From positions 1-58,135 of the forward strand of contig JHYK01000018.1 in assembly GCA_000621405.1 (NCBI GenBank): 58,135 nucleotides of DNA, in the 5' to 3' direction. Numbering within the stretch: the stretch's first letter is position 1; every line of letters begins with the position of its first letter. Below the pieces are notes generated by a model. The model saw only the letters and a program-made list of their open reading frames with translations, did not search any database and had not been told where the DNA came from. Position numbers and translations under genes: made by a program. This document shows positions 42,231 to 49,292 of the stretch, piece after piece. The stretch comes from Lachnospiraceae bacterium AC3007 (GTDB lineage Bacteria; Bacillota; Clostridia; Lachnospirales; Lachnospiraceae).

Positions 42231-42264
42231 AAAAAGAGCTCCATGCATTGCATGGAGCTCCTTT
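42231..42264. terminator. Hairpin with A-run on the left and short T-run on the right
   Basis: GAGCTCCATG and CATGGAGCTC form a ten-base stem around CATTG. An A-run before it makes a better T-tail for minus-strand transcripts; the plus-strand tail (CTTTG) is weak. It is likely the operon terminator. The rest of 42204-42506 holds no gene, only the promoter at 42427. Confidence 0.55.
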
Positions 42265-42426
42265 GTCGTCCGGTCATTCTTTATAACTGTCTTGTCAGTC
42301 CTTGATGATAAGACTGAAGGTGTACACTTCTTTCCTTACGAGATTAGTGTCACATGAGCATCTACAATTGCTATGGTAGCATTTGCTCTGAGGGGGGGCA
42401 AGGGAATTCACTGAGAAGATAACGTT

Positions 42427-42456
42427 TTGCATATATTCTCAAAGCTATAGTATGAT
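42427..42456 (+). promoter_or_regulatory. Promoter of the MATE-ATPase gene
   Basis: TTGCAT (42427-42432), 18 bases, TATGAT (42451-42456). The ATG is 50 bases downstream, with GAGGAGGG as ribosome site. Confidence 0.45.
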
Positions 42457-42506
42457 ATTTATGATGTGTCCGGATCACGACCGGACTTTATCTATGAGGA
42501 GGGATT

Positions 42507-44249
42507 ATGCTTTTCAGGCTTTTCTTCAAACTGCTCCCCGTACAGGTGATGATAGTTGCCATGGGCGCAGTCAATTCCATCGTGGACGGCACTGTTGCGG
42601 GACGATGCATTGACTCCGCTGCTGTCGGTGTTGTAGGTTTGCATTTTTCTTTTGTAAATGTACTCATGGCTACAGGCTCCGTGCTGCTCGGAGGCACCGC
42701 AGTGCTCTGCGGACGCTCCATGGGAAGCGGCGATATCAAAAGAACAAATGCCATCTTTACGTTGAATCTTACCCTGACTCTGATCTGCGGTGCTGTTCTT
42801 ACTTTTTTAAGCTTTACGATCCCCGGGGAGATCGCGGATGCGCTCGGTACAAGTCCTGCGCTGAAGGGAGCTCTGACCACATACATCATCGGATATGGCA
42901 TAGGAATAATCCCGCAGATGCTGTCTCAGCAGATCGCATCCTTCCTTCAGATGGAGAGTCGGAACAAGCTTGGTTATGCAGGCGTCATCGGGATGATAGT
43001 CACTAATGTATCCATGGACATCATTCTTGTCTCGGTGTTCGATATGGGCATATGGGGGCTTGCGCTTTCGACCTCCATAAGCAACTGGATTTATTTCCTG
43101 ATACTGGCGCCGTACTTCTTTACAAAAAGATCTCATCTGCAATTCGACATAAAGAATATCTGCTGGAGCGAGACCATACCGATGCTGAAGATCGGTTTCC
43201 CGGGAGCGCTGCTCGTATTCTGTCTCGCATTAAGAGGGATCACGATCAATCGCATATTGCTGAAATATGCGGGAGATGACGGCCTTTCGGCCCAGTCGGC
43301 TCTGTTCATGCTGAACGGTCTCTATGTTTCATTTGCTATCGGTGTCGGCTCTACCTTAAGGATACTTGCGAGCGTGGCGTTTGGCGAATGCGACAGGGAT
43401 TCCCTCAAAAAACTGATGCGGATCGCTATAGTGAGGACCCTTCCGCTGTCACTCGCCGTGACAGCGATAGTGATGCTGCTTGCGTCTCCTATATCCCGTC
43501 TGTTCTTCCCGGACACAGGGTCGACCGTATACCGGTATGCTCATCAGCTGTTTGTGATTTACGCCTGCTGCATTCCGTTCATAGTTTTATGCCAGATAGC
43601 GGCCAATTATCTTCAGGCAGGAGAGCATAATCTGTACGTTAATATCATTTCTGTATTTGACGGATTCTTCTCCATGGTGATCCCGTCACTCATACTTGCT
43701 CCGATACTCGGCGCTCTCGGTGTATGGCTTGCCAATCCCATAGGCATCTTCATGACGCTGATACTGTCCATGAGTTTTGCCTTCGTATTCTGGCGGAGGG
43801 CCCCGAAAGGCGAAGATGAATGGATGCTGCTCAAAAAGGACTTCGGGGTGGCTGACTCCGACAGACTTATCATGGATATCTTATCCATGTCCGATGTCAC
43901 CGATACCTCATCAAAAGTTCAGGCGTTCTGCAGCAAACATGATATCGACAAAAAGACCGCCTTCTATACTGCTCTCTGCGTAGAGGAGATGGCGGGCAAT
44001 GTGGTCAGGCACGGCTTCGGCGGTGATAATAAGAATCACACAGCAGAAGCAAGAGTCGTGATACTTGAAGACGGGGTAGTCATCAGACTGAAAGATGACT
44101 GCGCTCCGTTCGATCCAATGGAGATGGCTGCTCTCATCAGCGATGAAGAGCCCGAAAAGAATATAGGCCTTCGCATGGTAAGGCGGCTCGCAAAAGACAT
44201 TACATATCAAAACCTGATGGGGCTCAATGTGCTCCATATCAGGATGTAG
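42507..44249 (+). CDS. MATE-type transporter fused to an RsbW-like ATPase domain
   Basis: 580 residues. Residues 1 to about 435 form a MATE-family multidrug/cation antiporter: twelve hydrophobic spans, the VNSIVDGTVAGRCIDSAAVG start typical of NorM/DinF-like proteins, and the repeated half around KIGFPGALLVFCLALRGI. After a short cytoplasmic linker (about 436-480) a HATPase_c domain follows: ALCVEEMAGNVVRHGFGGD (N box) and EKNIGLRMVRRLAKDITYQ (G1/G2-like), as in anti-sigma kinases and in the tail of the 37348 phosphatase. A transporter fused to this domain suggests transport controlled by, or feeding, the partner-switch system. The frame is continuous through the junction. Confidence 0.88.
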   Translation: MLFRLFFKLLPVQVMIVAMGAVNSIVDGTVAGRCIDSAAVGVVGLHFSFVNVLMATGSVLLGGTAVLCGRSMGSGDIKRTNAIFTLNLTLTLICGAVLTFLSFTIPGEIADALGTSPALKGALTTYIIGYGIGIIPQMLSQQIASFLQMESRNKLGYAGVIGMIVTNVSMDIILVSVFDMGIWGLALSTSISNWIYFLILAPYFFTKRSHLQFDIKNICWSETIPMLKIGFPGALLVFCLALRGITINRILLKYAGDDGLSAQSALFMLNGLYVSFAIGVGSTLRILASVAFGECDRDSLKKLMRIAIVRTLPLSLAVTAIVMLLASPISRLFFPDTGSTVYRYAHQLFVIYACCIPFIVLCQIAANYLQAGEHNLYVNIISVFDGFFSMVIPSLILAPILGALGVWLANPIGIFMTLILSMSFAFVFWRRAPKGEDEWMLLKKDFGVADSDRLIMDILSMSDVTDTSSKVQAFCSKHDIDKKTAFYTALCVEEMAGNVVRHGFGGDNKNHTAEARVVILEDGVVIRLKDDCAPFDPMEMAALISDEEPEKNIGLRMVRRLAKDITYQNLMGLNVLHIRM

Positions 44250-44271
44250 AGAAAGGCCAAGGCAGCATATC

Positions 44272-45150
44272 ATGGCAAAAGAAGGAACTGATTTCCTCTG
44301 TGAAAAAAGACTGAAAAACCTGAATCCCGATCTCTATTCGCGATATAAAGACACACCGTTCGCCCTGAATAAGATACTGGACAGATTCAGGATCCTTTTC
44401 CCGGAATTCACCGATCATACTCTGCTCCACTGTGTGACAGTGGCCGACTTCTGCAACGTGCTGATCGGCAGCCAGATAGATATCATGAACGAAGACGAGA
44501 TCTATGTACTCCTGATGGCCTCATATCTGCATGATTCCGGCATGGCGATGAGGGAAAAAGATGTGGAAGATTTCAAAGAACAGATCCCGTACGGAGATTA
44601 TTTTGAGACGCATCCCGATGCATCCACATCGGATTTTGTGAGAGAATTCCATCATGAATTCAGCGGCGTCTTTATCAGAAAATATGCCGGAATGCTTGAT
44701 ATCCCGTCGGATGAGCATGTCTTTTCCATAGTACAGGTGTCGCGCGGGCACAGGCGCACCGATCTCTATGACGAAAAGGAATATCCCGCAGAATTCAGAG
44801 TGCCAAGTGGCAACACGGTCTGCCTGCCCTATCTAAGCGCCCTTATTCGCCTCTCCGATGAGATCGACGTGGTGGCTTCAAGGAATCCCCTGCTCCTCTA
44901 TGATCTGGACACCCTGGAGGATGCAAAGCAGATCATGGAGCACTTAAAGCACAAGGTCATACGAAGCCTCATCACCACCGACGATTCCTTCACGATGAGC
45001 GTCTACACCGAAGACGCGGAGCTTATAAAGCAGATAGAGGGTGTCCGCGACAAGATGCAGAGGACGCTTGATTACTGCAGGGATGTAGTCGAAAAGAGAA
45101 CAAAATACCGCATCACGCAGAAACATGTCGTGATGCGGCTGATGGAGTGA
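44272..45150 (+). CDS. HD-domain phosphohydrolase-like protein
   Basis: 292 residues from ATG 44272 (the frame reaches back to 44227, overlapping the MATE gene). HD-type metal site: FTDHTLLHCVTVADFC, ASYLHDSGMAM (His-Asp pair), HHEFSGVFIRKYA, and a later LSALIRLSDEIDV with a further Asp. This arrangement is seen in HD proteins that hydrolyse nucleotides or modified nucleotides and is not the HD-GYP type. It directly follows the MATE-ATPase fusion, likely in one transcript. The stop codon TGA is also the first three bases of a 29-base inverted repeat. Confidence 0.8.
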   Translation: MAKEGTDFLCEKRLKNLNPDLYSRYKDTPFALNKILDRFRILFPEFTDHTLLHCVTVADFCNVLIGSQIDIMNEDEIYVLLMASYLHDSGMAMREKDVEDFKEQIPYGDYFETHPDASTSDFVREFHHEFSGVFIRKYAGMLDIPSDEHVFSIVQVSRGHRRTDLYDEKEYPAEFRVPSGNTVCLPYLSALIRLSDEIDVVASRNPLLLYDLDTLEDAKQIMEHLKHKVIRSLITTDDSFTMSVYTEDAELIKQIEGVRDKMQRTLDYCRDVVEKRTKYRITQKHVVMRLME

Positions 45151-45213
45151 CAGGGGGACGTACCTTTTGACACCTTTGCACTACAAGGTGTCAAAAGGTA
45201 CGTCCCCCTGTCA
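45148..45213. repeat. Perfect 29-base inverted repeat (REP/MITE-like)
   Basis: Arms 45148-45176 and 45185-45213 are exact reverse complements with an eight-base spacer. The outer part is TGACAGGGGGACG, the same word family as the dispersed ACCGTCCCC repeats. It starts with the stop codon of the HD gene. As RNA it would be a very stable hairpin and could end both convergent transcripts. Confidence 0.85.
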
Positions 45214-45217
45214 CCCC

Positions 45218-45230
45218 TGAGAACCGTCCC
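45218..45230 (-). repeat. Inverted partial copy of the GGGACGGTTCTCA element
   Basis: TGAGAACCGTCCC, the reverse complement of the core of the 42183 and 47213 elements, abuts the 29-base inverted repeat. It lies at the end of the convergent permease gene. Confidence 0.6.
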
Positions 45231-45239
45231 GTTGACTTG

Positions 45240-46043
45240 TCAGTCCAGATTCACCTTCTTCTTGGTTATCATAATGCACGCCACATAGAACACTACAGCC
45301 AGTATCCCGGATATTATCGTTGTCCTGTACAGCATCCCAGTGTACATCGTACTGAATACGGCATCCAGATTATCATTCATAAAGTTGTAGAAACCCGATG
45401 TGATCATAGCTATCTGGCTTACGATGAGATTCAGCACGTATATGGCCACGTACGAGAGCACCGCTCCGAGTATCTTATGCTTCTCCCACAGCTGTCCCAC
45501 TGTGACCGATACATAAAGGCACAGCACATTGTACAGCGAAGAGACAAGACCCAGCAGGACTATCGCTATGATGACGCTCGATCCGGCTCCGAAGACACTC
45601 AGGAACTCATCTGCAGCCTCGGACAGCTCTTCATAAGGTATATCTGCCATCCCCAGTAGTCCCGAAAGCGCTATCAATATTGACATCAGGGTGGATACAA
45701 GGGAAAGCAGAGCCCACACATATCCGGTTATCACCTTTGCATTTATTATGCTGTTCGTGCTCACCGGAAGCGTAAATGTAAGATAGCCCTCGGCTGTGTA
45801 CAGATTTTTATAATAGCGCATCACGAGGAACACCATTGTCACTATGTTGGCGGCTATGATCCCCATGTAGTATACGCCCGCAAAAAGGAACATGATCACA
45901 AGAAATCCGATAGAATCCTTGATGTACGGAAGAGTCCTTATCCCTATATGAGCCATCAGGCCAAGCACCAGAAGCGTTGCATCCAGCGCAACCGGCACCT
46001 TCCAGGTACTTATGAATTCATGTTTTACAAGTTTTGTCAGCAT
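45240..46043 (-). CDS. ABC transporter permease (ABC-2 type)
   Basis: 267 residues. Six or more hydrophobic spans (for example DATLLVLGLMAHIG, SIGFLVIMFLFAGVYYMGII, VWALLSLVSTLMSILIALSG and IISGILAVVFYVACIMI). The start MLTKLVKHEFISTW with an early YLTFTLPVSTNSIINAKV segment is typical of bacitracin/antimicrobial-type ABC-2 permeases. ATG at 46043 overlaps the ATPase stop by seven bases with GGGAGGTG upstream. Works with the 46037 ATPase. Confidence 0.88.
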   Translation of the reverse strand: MLTKLVKHEFISTWKVPVALDATLLVLGLMAHIGIRTLPYIKDSIGFLVIMFLFAGVYYMGIIAANIVTMVFLVMRYYKNLYTAEGYLTFTLPVSTNSIINAKVITGYVWALLSLVSTLMSILIALSGLLGMADIPYEELSEAADEFLSVFGAGSSVIIAIVLLGLVSSLYNVLCLYVSVTVGQLWEKHKILGAVLSYVAIYVLNLIVSQIAMITSGFYNFMNDNLDAVFSTMYTGMLYRTTIISGILAVVFYVACIMITKKKVNLD

Positions 46044-46735
46044 CTGAACACCTCCCTGAAAAGACCGTCTATGGACTTGCCTTCAACTCCCCTGATCTCA
46101 TCCACGGAGGAGAACCTTACTATATGTCCCTCCTTCAGAAAGATCACGTCATCCAGGATATTTTCCACATCCGATATCAGATGGGTAGATATCAGTATCG
46201 ATGATTCACGGTCATAATTTGATATTATCGTATTTAAGATATAGTCCCTTGCTGCAGGATCGACACCGGCTATGGGCTCATCAAGGATGTAAAGACGGGC
46301 CCTGCGGCTCATCACAAGGATCAGCTGAACCTTTTCCTTGGTGCCCTTTGACATGGTCTTAAGCCTCGTGGATGCATTGATGCCAAGCTTTGCGAGCATG
46401 TCGTATGCGCGAGCCTCATCAAAATCAGCATAAAAATCCTTGAAATAATTGATGATCTCACGTACTGTCATGCCCGTTCCGAGGTAAGTGCTGTCCGGAA
46501 GATACGATATGACCTTCTTGCTCTCGACTCCTACGGGATTGCCCATCACGAGCACCCCTCCCTCTTCAGGCTGCAACAGTCCGCAGATCGTCTTGATCAA
46601 TGTGGTCTTGCCGCTCCCGTTCGGACCGAGAAGTCCGACAATCCGCCCGCTTTCAAGATCAAAGCTTATATTTGAAAGTGCGGGGAAATAATTGTATTTC
46701 TTTGTGAGGTTTCTCACACTGAGTAACGAACTCAT
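46037..46735 (-). CDS. ABC transporter ATP-binding protein
   Basis: 232 residues from ATG 46735 (AAAGGAGG just upstream; the frame reaches back to 46756). Walker A GLLGPNGSGKTTLIK, signature region MSKGTKEKVQLI (SKGTK in place of SGGQ, as in YtrB-like transporters), Walker B RLYILDEPIAGVDP and the H-loop ILISTHLISDVENI. Middle gene of the GntR-ATPase-permease operon; it energises the 45240 permease. Probable role in envelope or antibiotic stress. Confidence 0.93.
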   Translation of the reverse strand: MSSLLSVRNLTKKYNYFPALSNISFDLESGRIVGLLGPNGSGKTTLIKTICGLLQPEEGGVLVMGNPVGVESKKVISYLPDSTYLGTGMTVREIINYFKDFYADFDEARAYDMLAKLGINASTRLKTMSKGTKEKVQLILVMSRRARLYILDEPIAGVDPAARDYILNTIISNYDRESSILISTHLISDVENILDDVIFLKEGHIVRFSSVDEIRGVEGKSIDGLFREVFRC

Positions 46736-46745
46736 TTTGCCTCCT

Positions 46746-47108
46746 TTAATCTCCACTCTTTTTTTCTATGATACTGATGACTTCCTTCTTATCTATCCCC
46801 AGTCGTGACATATCTTCAAGATAAGCTTCCGTCTTCGCAGACGCGATCTTATTCTTCAAATCGTCTATCAGTTCCTTGTCATCAGTGATGTATCGTCCTA
46901 TCGTGCGGTCGGTCTTCATAAGACCCATCCGCTCCAGCTCGCTGAGCGCCCGCTGCATCGTATTCGGATTGACCGCCGCCTCAGCCGCAAGCTCCCGGAC
47001 GCTTGCCGTCCTGCTTCCCGGAGGAAGCTTCCCTGATACGATGTCCAGCTCGATATGCTCGATGATCTGCACGAATATCGGCCGGTCGGAGTCAAGATTC
47101 CATGACAT
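46746..47108 (-). CDS. GntR-family regulator, YtrA type
   Basis: 120 residues. Winged-helix GntR domain at about 8-75: PIFVQIIEHIELDIVSGKLP, then SVRELAAEAAVNPNTMQRAL, the recognition region, and GLMKTDRTIGRYI for the wing. A short helical tail of about 45 residues, typical of YtrA-type regulators that control the ABC operon they head. AAAGGAGG lies six to seven bases before the ATG. The promoter at 47165-47193 and palindromes at 47141-47164 lie directly upstream, so autorepression is likely. Confidence 0.92.
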   Translation of the reverse strand: MSWNLDSDRPIFVQIIEHIELDIVSGKLPPGSRTASVRELAAEAAVNPNTMQRALSELERMGLMKTDRTIGRYITDDKELIDDLKNKIASAKTEAYLEDMSRLGIDKKEVISIIEKKSGD

Positions 47109-47140
47109 GTCGTATCCTCCTTTCTTTGCTTTGTATCACC

Positions 47141-47164
47141 GTATTAGTTGCCTAATACATTAGG
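47141..47164. promoter_or_regulatory. Operator-like palindromes of the GntR-ABC operon
   Basis: GTATTAG-TTGC-CTAATAC (47141-47158) is a perfect seven-base inverted repeat, and CCTAAT-AC-ATTAGG (47151-47164) a second one overlapping it. They lie at the predicted transcription start of the minus-strand operon, the place expected for a YtrA-type repressor. Confidence 0.75.
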
Positions 47165-47193
47165 ATAGTAATACAAAAAAGGATGTTTGTCAA
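47165..47193 (-). promoter_or_regulatory. Sigma-A promoter of the GntR-ABC operon
   Basis: On the minus strand TTGACA (47193-47188), 17 bases, TACTAT (47170-47165). Transcription should begin near 47158, inside the palindromes. Confidence 0.8.
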
Positions 47194-47212
47194 CACGTGA
47201 ACGGAAGTCAAA

Positions 47213-47267
47213 GGGGACGGTTCTCAGTGACTTATTTTAAGCCAGCGGGGACGGTTCTCAGTGACTT
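47213..47267 (+). repeat. Two direct copies of the GGGGACGGTTCTCAGTGACTT element
   Basis: Identical 21-base words at 47213-47233 and 47247-47267, 34 bases apart. The word also occurs at 42183 with one change. They lie just before the 73-base repeat array. Confidence 0.75.
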
Positions 47268-47297
47268 CCTTTCCTGACTTCCGAACCGCCATCGTCG

Positions 47298-47955
47298 GAC
47301 AATTGTACCTTTATCACGCAGAACCGGGCTCCAGGGTACAAATCACGCATGATCCGAGCCGACATCACGGGACAATTGTATCTTTATCACACAGAAACGT
47401 TCTCCGGGGTACAAATTCTGCCTGATCCAAGCCTTCATCGTCCGACAATTGTATCTTTATCACGCAGAACTGGGTTCCGGGGTACAAACCACACATGATC
47501 CGAGCCGACATCACGGGACAATTGTACCTTTATCACGCAGAAACGTTCTCCGGGGTACAAATTCCGCCTGATCCAAGCCTTCATCACGGGACAATTGTAC
47601 CTTTATCACACAGAACCGGTCACCAGGGTACAAACCACACATGATCCGAGCCAGCATCACAGGATAATTGTACCTTTATCTCACAGAACCGGGCTCCAGG
47701 GTACAAACCACGCTTGATCCAAAACGCCATCGTCGGACAATTGTACCTTTATCATGCAGAACCGGGCTCCGGGGTACAATCCATGCCAGATCCGGGCCGA
47801 CATAACGGGACAACTGTACCTTTATCACGCAGAACCGGTCTACAGGGTACAAATTCCGCCTGATCCAAGCCTTCATCACGGGACAATTGTATCTTTATCA
47901 CGCAGAACCTGGGCTCCAGGGTACAATCCACACATGATCCGAGCCGGCAAACAAG
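47298..47955. repeat. Nine tandem 73-base repeats
   Basis: Units begin with GACAATTG (or GATAATTG/GACAACTG) at 47298, 47371, 47444, 47517, 47590, 47663, 47736, 47809 and 47882: an exact 73-base period, the last unit one base longer. A partial unit end precedes the array (about 47276-47297). Each unit has ATTGTACC near its start and GGTACAA 27-28 bases later, an inverted repeat; where C becomes T (TTGTATC) pairing is kept as G-U. Two unit types (centre GAACCGGGCTC versus GAAACGTTCTC) alternate over the first units. There are no spacers as in CRISPR and no convincing ORF. Confidence 0.92.
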
Positions 47956-47971
47956 GCGCAATGCGCCTGAA

Positions 47972-48096
47972 GATCCTTAGTCTGCCTGATCAATAAAAAA
48001 TCTGCCGACAGACGATCGTCAACACTGCGCATAGCGGCTGCGGGGTTGACGATCATCTGGTGGCGGATATAGGAGCGGAAAAGCAGACTAAGGATC
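47972..48096. other. 125-base imperfect hairpin (MITE-like or structured RNA)
   Basis: Outer arms GATCCTTAGTCTGC (47972-47985) and GCAGACTAAGGATC (48083-48096) are perfect complements. Inner arms GATCGTCAAC (48014-48023) and GTTGACGATC (48045-48054) also pair, with partial pairing of the flanking 12 bases. It could be a miniature transposable element or an RNA structure. It does not match riboswitch consensus sequences I know. Confidence 0.65.
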
Positions 48097-48182
48097 ATTA
48101 CCGATATCTTATGGACATTGGTTCTTGATAGAAGACCGGGCGGAGCGTAGCGGAGGGGGGATACCTTTTGTTTGTTTTATTC

Positions 48183-48191
48183 TGCTATAAT
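48183..48191 (+). promoter_or_regulatory. Extended -10 promoter of the HD-GYP/kinase operon
   Basis: TGCTATAAT fits TGn-TATAAT. The ATG at 48282 is about 90 bases downstream, with AAAGGAGCGGAGG as ribosome site. Confidence 0.5.
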
Positions 48192-48281
48192 AAGTATAAT
48201 TCAATGAGGCATGTCGGTTGTCAAAATGCGCTGTCTGACTGACCGGGATCATGCATGATAAAAGGAGCGGAGGGGTAATCT

Positions 48282-49292
48282 ATGAACTGGGTGACTGTGG
48301 TCGATGATGAGGATTTCAACAGAAAAACAGTATCCCGTATCTTGAAAAAACATGATTATATAGTTACCGCCCTGGAATCAGGGCAGGAACTTCTGGATTT
48401 TCTTTTTGTGAAAGGCAATGTGCCGGATCTGATACTTCTCGATATCATGATGCCTGACATGGACGGGTTTGAGATAATAAAACTCCTGCGTGAGCGCCAG
48501 AGCGAAGGGCACAGGATACCCATAGTATTCCTGACCGGAGACTCAGGTGACGAGACGGAGATGAAGGGGCTTAAGATGGGAGCTGAGGATTTTATCAGGA
48601 AGCCCATATATCCCGATGTGCTGCTGCACCGTGTGGGCCGGATAATCGAACTGGACCGCACTCACAAGTCCATGGTACAGGAGATCGAGGCGCGTTCGGC
48701 CGAGTGCGAGAGCCTCTCAAGGCATGTGGTGCAGACGCTTGCCGCAGCTATAGACGCGAAGGATACCTATACCAACGGACATTCGGACAGGGTGGCAGCC
48801 TACTCCCGCGAGATAGCAAAGAGATACGGCTATACCGAGAAGGAGCAGGATGATATCTACATGATGGGACTGCTCCATGATGTAGGCAAGATCGGTGTGC
48901 CGGATGAGATAATAAATAAAAACGGAAGGCTTACGGATGAAGAATATAAGGCCATCAAGGTACATCCCGAGATCGGAGACAGGATACTCAAGAAGGTAAA
49001 AGAGATGCCGAAGCTCTCTATCGGCGCGAGATGGCATCATGAGAGATATGACGGCACAGGGTATCCCGACGGGCTGAAGGGAGAAGAGATACTTGAGGAA
49101 GCCCGGATAATATCCGTGGCCGATGCATACGACGCGATGACAAGCCACAGAAGCTACAGGGATATACTGCCGCAGGAAGTGGTCCGTGCAGAGATCGAGA
49201 AAGGAAAAGGAACACAGTTTGATCCGGTTTTCGCCGACATAATGATCCAGATGATAGATGAAGATAAGGACTATCTGATGCATGAAGACTGA
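48282..49292 (+). CDS. Response regulator with HD-GYP c-di-GMP phosphodiesterase domain
   Basis: 336 residues. Receiver domain at 1-120: acidic Asp8/Asp9, phospho-Asp54 (LLDIMMPDMDG), Thr in FLTGD and Lys in FIRKPI. A short helix leads to HD-GYP at about 145-325: GHSDRVAAYS, LLHDVGKIGVPDEI (HD), HHERYDGTGYPDGLKGEEI (HHExxDGxGYP) and IISVADAYDAMTS. All metal and GYP residues are present, so it should degrade c-di-GMP. It overlaps the hybrid kinase gene by 11 bases, making them a likely pair. Confidence 0.94.
   Translation: MNWVTVVDDEDFNRKTVSRILKKHDYIVTALESGQELLDFLFVKGNVPDLILLDIMMPDMDGFEIIKLLRERQSEGHRIPIVFLTGDSGDETEMKGLKMGAEDFIRKPIYPDVLLHRVGRIIELDRTHKSMVQEIEARSAECESLSRHVVQTLAAAIDAKDTYTNGHSDRVAAYSREIAKRYGYTEKEQDDIYMMGLLHDVGKIGVPDEIINKNGRLTDEEYKAIKVHPEIGDRILKKVKEMPKLSIGARWHHERYDGTGYPDGLKGEEILEEARIISVADAYDAMTSHRSYRDILPQEVVRAEIEKGKGTQFDPVFADIMIQMIDEDKDYLMHED

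Noticed and set aside
47298-47955. The array as a CRISPR locus
   Set aside because: Units follow each other without unique spacers, the 73-base period is too long for a repeat and diverges throughout, and no cas gene is near.
47972-48096. c-di-GMP riboswitch upstream of the HD-GYP gene
   Set aside because: Position is tempting, but the sequence lacks the conserved class I and II motifs I know; it is mostly one long hairpin.
47676-48098. Open frames of 66-80 codons inside the 73-base array and hairpin
   Set aside because: They follow the repeat period, lack ribosome sites and occur on both strands at once; they are shadows of the repeats.
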